DNA of 49,350 nt. Origin: CAYYIS01 sp964470965. GTDB taxonomy: Bacteria > JAAXHH01 > JABIQT01. A program made the position numbers and the translations under genes. Shown one piece after another: positions 44,501-49,350 of this stretch (positions within the stretch are counted from its first letter, which is position 1; every line of letters begins with the position of its first letter). The stretch lies in NCBI GenBank assembly GCA_964470965.1, contig CAYYIS010000035.1:1-49350 (forward strand). The letters are read 5' to 3'. The notes under the pieces are model-generated. The model did no database searches, was not told the origin of the DNA, and saw nothing but the letters and a program-made list of their open reading frames with translations.

Positions 44501-44760
44501 GCGTACATCACATTCGGATCGGACTGCGAGACCGCCAGAGCCCCTACCGCGGCCGTGTTGAAATATCCGTCGGAGATATTCTCCCAGTACTGACCGCCGT
44601 CGGTTGTTTTCCATACCCCGCCCGTGACCGCCCCAAAGTAACTTGTCATTGGTTCTGATGGGTGGCCTGCCACAGCTACGACGCGGCCACCACGGGGAGG
44701 GCCGATACAGCGCCAGCGAAGACCATCTACAATATCAGCGTCAATCGAGCATGTGCTCAT
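41596..44760 (-). CDS. BNR/Asp-box (VPS10-like) beta-propeller protein
   Basis: 1054 aa. About eleven Asp-box motifs (S/T-x-D-G-G-x-T-W, such as TTNGGKTW, SVDGGDTW, SRDGGRTW) cover residues 40-700, giving one or two sialidase/sortilin-type propellers. A C-terminal part of about 330 residues adds a beta-sandwich-like segment and a long helical region. Annotated relatives are usually secreted glycosyl-hydrolase-like proteins, but no signal peptide is seen here. ATG 44760 is preferred to the longer frame at 44832 because GGGAG lies six bases upstream; it overlaps the preceding gene by 20 bases. Activity unknown. Confidence 0.85.
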   Translation of the reverse strand: MSTCSIDADIVDGLRWRCIGPPRGGRVVAVAGHPSEPMTSYFGAVTGGVWKTTDGGQYWENISDGYFNTAAVGALAVSQSDPNVMYAGTGETSVRIDVSYGDGIYKTTNGGKTWTHSGLKDTLHIGAIRIHPENPDLVYAAALGHAFGANEERGVYRSVDGGDTWEKVLFKSDRAGAIDLAMDQANPRILYASIWQVHRSFWEMSSGGPDSGFYRSADGGDTWEEITGNKGLPDGIKGKIGLAASPAKPGRVWALVEAEKAGLYRSDDGGDTWDLVTDNEDLRNRPWYYMHVFADPLDAETVYVLNLSMWRSTDGGKAFTEITTPHGDNHALWIDPDNTKHLVQGNDGGACISFNGGESWSTIYNQKTSQFYRIATDNRFPYHVYATQQDNSSIAVPSATEKGAVTWQDCFAPGSGESGDITVHPDDPDIVYIGAIGSSPGGGGVLQRYDHATRQIRLISVWPESNLGEATKEAKYRFAWTFPIVISPHDSNVLYAAGNVIFKTTDEGTSWQAISPDLSRQDTSKLGTSGGPITIDASGAEQFATVYTFSESPHTPGELWAGTDDGLAHISRDGGRTWTDITPTDLPEWSMIWTIELSHHSPGKAYLSATRYKLDDYNPYVYKTEDFGKSWCLLTDSYPEGQISRVLREDPSRPGLLYVGTETGIMISPDDGISWQRFASNLPVVPVYDMTIKDDDLVIATHGRGFWILDDLTPLREVPGVWPQAHLCKPRPTYRRWINWTGDWFEGEGKHYMVSLGANVTFREETTPEGEKIRHVLDGGENPPQGVIIYYYLKVCDGVNAQTDISLTILDTDGREIRTYVPRPERDENVKNHERYMTVKAGLNRFVWDMRHPGAVSVADDKDANMTKTGPIATTGTYMARLKVGDQNLEQSFEIVKDPRVSAEQVDFDAQTDLLIKIRDRLSEVNGAVNHIRNVKKQVNDWLERIEATKGPNAQGLKEAGGTLKQKLTDIERELIQTEGKAGLMLPVRLSEKLTELISDAGSADFTPPKQVHDVFEHLSGRVGILLTDLDTVVSQDVSAFNEMIMEEGVGAVQ

Positions 44761-45478
44761 TTGTTGCTCCCGCATTTTCCTGTGGGGTCTCTTCGGCATC
44801 ATTAAACAAGGGAATAATGCACTTCTCTGCAAAGGCGAAAGACACGATACCGATGCCCAGGATGGTGCTCATTGTGATGACCACCGAAAGGTCCAGTAAC
44901 GCCAGGTCACCGTTCGGGGCGTTCTGTAACACGGTTTCGCTGAAACTGCTGGTCAGTCCTCTGATATTCACGAAGGAGTACAATACCAGAATACCAGACC
45001 AGAATTTCATGAAAAAAACAACGGATGGGCGTTTTAGGCATGCCGTGAAAATGATTAAAACCTGGAGCGCGAGAATAAACGACGCGCCAACACGAATATT
45101 TCCGCTGTCGGCGGCAAGGATGATCAATACTTCGCACAGGGCCAGGATCACAAGCACACCGGTAAGTGTCCACAGGAACGGATTGTTAGTATACCGGACG
45201 GCGACAGCCCTCTTTCCCTTAACAGGCTGCAGCAGGTCCCAAACATGTTCGCGGATCGTATTCGGATGTTTTGCGACGGTAATTCCAGTCGGTACGTTTT
45301 CCTGCCCCGAACTCACGGTCTTCTGTTCTTCGACCCGCCGGGAGATTTCATTCACCAGTACCTGGTAACGTTCCGGAAACTTAGTGCGGTCCACATGATG
45401 TAGGATGTCGTCCAGTTCCCAGTTCTCGTATTGTTTGATGGTCTCGGCGTAGGAGGCATGCTCGTCTATTTTCGTCAT
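44741..45478 (-). CDS. Four-TM membrane protein, unknown function
   Basis: 245 aa. A soluble, charged N-terminal region of about 95 residues is followed by four hydrophobic segments near 102-124, 132-150, 157-178 and 195-218, and a short acidic C-terminal tail. I do not recognise the family. The ATG overlaps the stop of the sugar isomerase gene (ATGA) with GGAGGG upstream, and its end overlaps the propeller gene's start, so it is translated as part of the set. An anchor or small-molecule carrier for the neighbouring proteins is possible, but unproven. Confidence 0.75.
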   Translation of the reverse strand: MTKIDEHASYAETIKQYENWELDDILHHVDRTKFPERYQVLVNEISRRVEEQKTVSSGQENVPTGITVAKHPNTIREHVWDLLQPVKGKRAVAVRYTNNPFLWTLTGVLVILALCEVLIILAADSGNIRVGASFILALQVLIIFTACLKRPSVVFFMKFWSGILVLYSFVNIRGLTSSFSETVLQNAPNGDLALLDLSVVITMSTILGIGIVSFAFAEKCIIPLFNDAEETPQENAGATNEHMLD

Positions 45479-46314
45479 GGACCCTCCTCGAACGCTGCGA
45501 TTCCGGTCAGGTAATCGTAGCTCTCCCGGGCAGCGTCTTCCGGGGTCATGATCTGGGTGAATGCCTGATGTACGGTTACATATCCATCGTACCCTATTTC
45601 AGCCAGCCCTTCGAAAATGAGCGCATAGTCGATGCCGCCGGGATCCTGCAGTTTTATGGGGTCATGCGGCACATCGCCCCGCGTCCATGTGTGCAGTGTT
45701 ATGCTTCCGTCCGAACGGCGTACATGATTCTGGAGATACACATTGAACAGGTAGGGTGCGAAGGCCTTGAGCGTTTCATTGCCGTAGTCCTCACCGCAAA
45801 GATCGAGGTTGGCCGGTTCATAGATGAGACCGAAGTTGTTGCGGGCGACCCGTTTCAACACATCCAGTGATTCGGCTACCGTTTCAAACAGGCTGAGGGT
45901 GTGGGACTGATGTGCGATTCGGATGTTTCGTTCCCTTGCCTCGTCGCAGGCGCGCTGAGCCCAGACGATATCCTGCCCACTCTTCATGCCGATCCTCATC
46001 AGATCCGCGTCCAGCAGTTCTGCAAGATCCAGATACGGCGTAATATTGCGCAGGGCATCAGGAGCGTGGTCGTTGTTAATCGGGATCGGAAAATCCCCGG
46101 TCACCATCGATACCGCCAACCCACGTTTCTCGATTGCCTTTCGGACACTGGTTATATCCTGTATCGGCGATTGTATTCCGGCCTGTGAGGCGCGCATGCA
46201 GACCGCATGGTAACCGATGTTACACGCCAGGTCGGCGATCTGATCGAACGATCGGATCGATTCTTCCTTGGAATACGGTGCTTCCGCCACGCGCACTGAA
46301 AGCGATAGCTTCAT
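45475..46314 (-). CDS. Sugar phosphate isomerase/epimerase (xylose isomerase-like TIM barrel)
   Basis: 279 aa. The TIM-barrel AP-endonuclease-2/xylose-isomerase fold is shown by LIYEPANLDLCGEDYG (a likely metal Glu), VYLQNHVRR, a His in IRIAHQSHTLS and the C-terminal IGYDGYVTVHQAF. Members isomerise or epimerise keto-sugars. The gene lies six bases after the lipocalin-like gene and overlaps the four-TM gene by four bases. Cytoplasmic; substrate unknown. Confidence 0.9.
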   Translation of the reverse strand: MKLSLSVRVAEAPYSKEESIRSFDQIADLACNIGYHAVCMRASQAGIQSPIQDITSVRKAIEKRGLAVSMVTGDFPIPINNDHAPDALRNITPYLDLAELLDADLMRIGMKSGQDIVWAQRACDEARERNIRIAHQSHTLSLFETVAESLDVLKRVARNNFGLIYEPANLDLCGEDYGNETLKAFAPYLFNVYLQNHVRRSDGSITLHTWTRGDVPHDPIKLQDPGGIDYALIFEGLAEIGYDGYVTVHQAFTQIMTPEDAARESYDYLTGIAAFEEGP

Positions 46315-46320
46315 AGTCAG

Positions 46321-46797
46321 TCATTGTATCCGCGTGTAGGTGGAGGTCCAGGTAAGCAGCTCCTGGCGGTTCTCAGTATTGGGCCGTTCCCTGGTGCGGC
46401 GCATCGTGTTGCCGTCTAGGGTGACGGATGTAATGGTGGACTCATTGATGCCGCTGGGATCGCGGGCGATCTGGGGAGTCAGCGTTAGCCGTCCCTCCGT
46501 GTAGGCATAGGAACCGGCACTGGCATCGAATGAATCGAACGCGTCGATTTTCTCCAGGTTGGTAGGTGGCACGCTGTAGAGCCTGTTGGACTGCATCCAC
46601 ACCTGGCTGTACTGCCCATCTCGGAGTATCAGGCGTCCCAGTCCGGGGTTGTCGATATCGACCGTCCCTTCAGAGGTGGTTACCGAAACGGCTGTGAGCC
46701 GCCAGGTGCCCTCTATTTCGGTGCCTGCGTCGCCACCACAGGACATCCCGATCACACTGAAAATCAGAGTCAGAAAAACTAAAAAGAAACGACGCAT
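46321..46797 (-). CDS. Lipocalin-like lipoprotein
   Basis: 158 aa. A signal peptide ends in the lipobox IGMSC with Cys20. The mature part begins EIEGTWRLTAVSV and includes RLILRDGQYSQVW and YAYTEGRLTLTP, as in small lipocalin-like domains that bind hydrophobic ligands. GAGGTG lies upstream of the ATG. It follows the 2OG oxygenase gene by 93 bases. A perfect TTGACA occurs in that gap, but no matching -10 box. Confidence 0.78.
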   Translation of the reverse strand: MRRFFLVFLTLIFSVIGMSCGGDAGTEIEGTWRLTAVSVTTSEGTVDIDNPGLGRLILRDGQYSQVWMQSNRLYSVPPTNLEKIDAFDSFDASAGSYAYTEGRLTLTPQIARDPSGINESTITSVTLDGNTMRRTRERPNTENRQELLTWTSTYTRIQ

Positions 46798-46890
46798 AAG
46801 TCACCTCGGGAATGGTATGGTAGGCTACTGGGATTAACGAATAAATTGGTTGTGTAATTTCACGTTGTCAAGGGTAAATGTTCCCAATCC

Positions 46891-47730
46891 CTATGACCAG
46901 ACGAATACTTCAGGCTCATCGGGATCGTAACCGATGAACGTCGCAAGAACGATCCGCGGCTCAGAGCCTTCTACGGGCGGTACTTCATGGATAAGTCGGG
47001 TGTTGAAGAAATACATGTCGCCCTGCTCCAACTGGACAGTGTAATTTGAGATATGTTCCTGTGCAGCATGCACATGGAACGTATCGTTCGCGATATGCTG
47101 CTGCACGTCCTCCGTCCACAGGCACCGGTGCAGGATTGCCTGAGTGCTGTGACCCTCGTGGAGAGCGTTCTGGACGCACAGCACACCAGCGAACTGGTGC
47201 TGGTAACGCGACACCCCGTATGTGAACCGTTTCTCCCGCAGAACTACATGGTCAATATGAGGTTTGTAGGAGTGACCGCCGTAATGCACCCGGAATACCG
47301 CAGGACCGTATTGTCTGCCATCTGGTTCATATGCGGTCACAATGTTTTTTTCACCGCCGAGCTTCTGCAATGCATCGTACATCATAGTTACCGGATTTTT
47401 AAATCCGTCGAACAGCGTTTCGAAAAGGGCTCGGGTTTCCTTAGCATGAGCGAAGAACGCGTCCTGGTCACTGCCTTTGTTCCCCAGACTGGTTCCGATG
47501 TCGATCCGTGTCCGGTTATCCTTCGCGGCCGCCTCGGCATTATCCGGATCCCGCATCAGACCCAGATCTATAAACCTCCGTATCAAACCATCACACTGTG
47601 CCGGGTCGTACGCCTGTCGGATCAAGATGGCGGGTATCTCCGCCTTTGAGAGAGCGCGTAAAGGATCGGGACAGCTCGCCAGAATACTGTCAAGGTCACT
47701 ACCGATCGGGACCCAGGTACTCTCGGACAT
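46891..47730 (-). CDS. 2OG-Fe(II) oxygenase, WelO5-like but with Asp ligand
   Basis: 279 aa. An Fe(II) site is visible: His158 and Asp160 in KPHIDH, His248 in LIHEVPP and Arg259 as the likely 2-oxoglutarate contact. The flanks EPDGRQYGPAVFRVHYGG and LEQGDMYFFNTRLIHEV, together with a WS terminus, resemble the WelO5/AmbO5 aliphatic halogenases from memory; those have Gly instead of Asp, opening a site for chloride. With Asp present, hydroxylation is expected rather than halogenation. AGGAGG lies upstream of the ATG and a strong promoter lies further out. First gene of its operon. Confidence 0.82.
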   Translation of the reverse strand: MSESTWVPIGSDLDSILASCPDPLRALSKAEIPAILIRQAYDPAQCDGLIRRFIDLGLMRDPDNAEAAAKDNRTRIDIGTSLGNKGSDQDAFFAHAKETRALFETLFDGFKNPVTMMYDALQKLGGEKNIVTAYEPDGRQYGPAVFRVHYGGHSYKPHIDHVVLREKRFTYGVSRYQHQFAGVLCVQNALHEGHSTQAILHRCLWTEDVQQHIANDTFHVHAAQEHISNYTVQLEQGDMYFFNTRLIHEVPPVEGSEPRIVLATFIGYDPDEPEVFVWS

Positions 47731-47782
47731 AGTTCCTCCTGGTGGTTGGGCTGGAATGGATACGAGGTATATTGCGTGGCGT

Positions 47783-47811
47783 AATATATCATGGTGTTGG
47801 TGGATTGTCGA
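47783..47811 (-). promoter_or_regulatory. Sigma70-type promoter of the 2OG-oxygenase operon
   Basis: On the minus strand TCGACA (47811-47806), a 17-bp spacer and TATATT (47788-47783), five of six matches each. The leader to the ATG is about 45 bases. It lies in the 193-bp divergent gap. Confidence 0.65.
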
Positions 47812-47923
47812 GTGGAGGGGATGACATTTTCATTAAAAATGAGGAAAAATCAAATAAACCATGTTATATTAAAGTCCTTCAATCATCGGTCCACACCAGC
47901 ACTATAGCTATGAAAGGAATCCC

Positions 47924-49000
47924 ATGAAGGAATCTGATCCATTTGAAAAAGGTCTCGCTGCCGGCGAGGCGGCAGCTTCTGTCGCCGGAGGAACATCAGG
48001 AACATCCGATACAGACGGACGGATGTATGTCCGTACACAGGGCTTCGGGTCTGCCGATGCCGATTTGCGCTTTCTGCAGCGCTGTGGTGTGCGTCACAAG
48101 GCCGCCACGTTTCCTTTCCATCCTGACTGCGGGTGGAAACGCGACGAATTATTGCGGGAAAGGGATCGCCACGAGGCTTTCGGGATATCTCTGGATATGA
48201 GTTTGTTGCCCATTTATCAGAACCTGCCGAACATTATCTATTACGGCAAAAGCCCGGAGCGCGATCGGGAAATTGATCTGGTGTGCGAAATGATCCGAAC
48301 CGCGGCAGAGGCCGGCATCGATTCCTTGCGGTATAACACGTGCATCCTTCCCATCGACCGTACCGAACCGGAAGAAGGTCGCGGCGGTTACTACCACACC
48401 GCGTTCCGCGTGGATAAGATTCCGGCGGAGGAACAGGCCGCACTGACCGACGCGGGCCGTGTCACGGCGGAAATGCATTGGGAACGAATCGAATACCTGC
48501 TGGAACGCATGATCCCGGTGGCGGAGGAATACAAGGTCAGAATGGGTAATTCTCAAGAGGATCCGCCAACGCCTCCCGGCTATAAGGGCGTTGACAAAGT
48601 CCTCAACGATTTTGAAGGTATGAAGCGTTTTATCGAGATCCAGCGCAGTCCGTATCACGGCTGGAATTTCTGTGTTGGTTCTATCGCTGAGATGCTCGAA
48701 GACTCGGCCAATGAAATTTTCCCGTTCATCGAATACTTCGGGAGCCGAGACACTATTTTTCTGGTTCACTACCGTAATCTGCTCGGCCAACGCTATAGTT
48801 TCCGTGAAGCTCTGCCCGATGAAGGGGACATGGACTTCTATCGCGTCTTAAAGGCCCTCAAGGATACAGGCTACTGTTACGGGATCGACCCTGACCACGT
48901 TCCGCACACTGCGGACGACCCGCACGGCACCCATCAATCCTATGCTTACTGCTTCGGCTACATCAATGCCATGATCCAGTCGGTCTACGGAGGAGCCTGA
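47924..49000 (+). CDS. Mannonate dehydratase-like TIM-barrel protein, metal His missing
   Basis: 358 aa. Fold and order resemble UxuA: residues 40-110, RYNTCILP, then the HPDDPP-type loop followed by YKGVDKVLNDFEGMKRF, Cys250 in WNFCVGSIAEM, His282 in LVHYRN and Asp322/Asp324 in GIDPDHVP. The loop that carries a metal His in UxuA (HPDDPP, or CHPHDP in relatives) reads NSQEDPP (209-215) here, so that ligand is replaced while the other three remain. It may act on a different sugar acid or have lost activity. AGGA lies upstream of the ATG. Transcribed divergently from the 2OG oxygenase. Confidence 0.8.
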   Translation: MKESDPFEKGLAAGEAAASVAGGTSGTSDTDGRMYVRTQGFGSADADLRFLQRCGVRHKAATFPFHPDCGWKRDELLRERDRHEAFGISLDMSLLPIYQNLPNIIYYGKSPERDREIDLVCEMIRTAAEAGIDSLRYNTCILPIDRTEPEEGRGGYYHTAFRVDKIPAEEQAALTDAGRVTAEMHWERIEYLLERMIPVAEEYKVRMGNSQEDPPTPPGYKGVDKVLNDFEGMKRFIEIQRSPYHGWNFCVGSIAEMLEDSANEIFPFIEYFGSRDTIFLVHYRNLLGQRYSFREALPDEGDMDFYRVLKALKDTGYCYGIDPDHVPHTADDPHGTHQSYAYCFGYINAMIQSVYGGA

Positions 49001-49240
49001 TTTTAGCTGGCGTCCGTACAGCAACACAGAAAGGTATCGTTAAAATTGAATTCCCTTTGTAAAGTGGTGGGTTTTCTATCCTTGAGTAACTTTGGCGCTA
49101 TATGATGATAATTTTGATTGGGATACCTATCGCCTCCGACCGCTGGTGACATTCATTTAGCTTCCGAACTGAATTGCGCACGGCAGACCAGATTTCTCCA
49201 TCGGCTGCCGGGTCCCTTTCAGATCCCGTTCCGCCTATGT
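49001..49240. other. 240-bp gap, nothing recognised
   Basis: AT-rich on the left. No gene, promoter or hairpin that I can support. Confidence 0.4.
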
Positions 49241-49350
49241 TTACCTATCGCTCTCCTGAGAGCATCCATACAGATAACATGCCACACTTCGGTCCTGTTC
49301 AAGGTCCCTCAACCGTGGCTGTTCTTCCCGGCAATGCGTCATCCGTTCAG
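49241..49350 (-). CDS. C-terminal end of an oligopeptide/dipeptide ABC transporter ATPase (partial)
   Basis: Only the last 35 codons lie in the window; the gene continues beyond the right edge. ERMTHCREEQPRLR followed by SVACYLYG matches the Cys-containing oligo_HPY tail that ends OppD/DppD/OppF-type ATPases (P-x-R-M-x-x-C, P-x-L-R, V-A-C-x-L). It would power uptake of peptides or another oligo-substrate at the inner membrane. Too short to tell D-type from F-type. Confidence 0.7.
   Translation of the reverse strand, partial: ERMTHCREEQPRLRDLEQDRSVACYLYGCSQESDR

Noticed and set aside
46798..46890. Perfect TTGACA on the minus strand upstream of the lipocalin-like gene
   Set aside because: No acceptable -10 box at 15-19 bp spacing; best hexamers match only two of six.

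Overview
The window is chromosomal-type DNA from an uncultivated-looking, Gram-negative-type bacterium. Three formylglycine-type sulfatases, three phytanoyl-CoA-dioxygenase (PhyH) family enzymes, one further 2OG-Fe(II) oxygenase, beta-propeller proteins (NHL, BNR/Asp-box, FG-GAP), a DUF6785-type membrane protein, a Minf_1886-family protein and a DUF3047 lipoprotein together recall the Latescibacterota/Poribacteria/Planctomycetes-type heterotrophs found in marine and soil metagenomes. That placement is inference: there is no rRNA or other marker gene here. I see no insertion sequence, integrase, prophage, CRISPR array or tRNA. Several upstream gaps carry good TTGACA/TATAAT-type promoters with 16-17 bp spacers, and starts are often coupled to the preceding stop (ATGA, TAATG, TAGTG).

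Layout. 1-3636 (minus): Ldh2-type dehydrogenase, then an SDR dehydrogenase start-stop coupled to a large membrane protein cut by the left edge. 3862-11899 (plus): IMP-cyclohydrolase-like protein, a 1228-aa TPR/FG-GAP/UnbV lipoprotein, PhyH enzyme, a remnant of a GH95-like gene, a cupin and a sulfatase. 12136-12672 (minus): nucleotidyltransferase. 13137-16350 (minus): a tightly coupled operon of Amt-type transporter, mini membrane protein, HpcH/HpaI aldolase and PhyH enzyme. 16678-19133 (minus): class V aminotransferase, NIPSNAP protein, inositol-monophosphatase-like protein. 19393-23865 (plus): gamma-glutamyltransferase, a PLP-fold enzyme lacking its PLP lysine, and an acetamidase/formamidase-fold protein with altered signature residues and a long Arg-rich tail. 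23872-25186: a divergent pair, Minf_1886 protein and nitrilase.

25375-34183 (minus): FAD oxidoreductase, PhyH-HEAT fusion, DUF3047 lipoprotein, sulfatase, LOG protein, secreted esterase, sulfatase. 34429-36731 (plus): aldo/keto reductase and beta-lactamase-fold hydrolase. 36761-41282 (minus): 12-repeat NHL protein, ACT protein, DoxX, metallophosphoesterase, 2-hydroxyacid dehydrogenase. 41596-47730 (minus): WelO5-like 2OG oxygenase, lipocalin-like lipoprotein, sugar isomerase/epimerase, four-TM protein, 1054-aa BNR propeller. 47924-49000 (plus): mannonate-dehydratase-like protein. The right edge holds the last 35 codons of an oligopeptide-type ABC ATPase.

Together the genes suggest breakdown of sulfated, hydroxylated or amidated organic matter: desulfation, oxidative hydroxylation, sugar-acid chemistry and recovery of ammonium. 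The most unusual features are three metabolic-fold proteins that have lost signature catalytic residues, two of them adjacent in one operon with an intact gamma-glutamyltransferase, and the Amt-aldolase-PhyH coupled operon.
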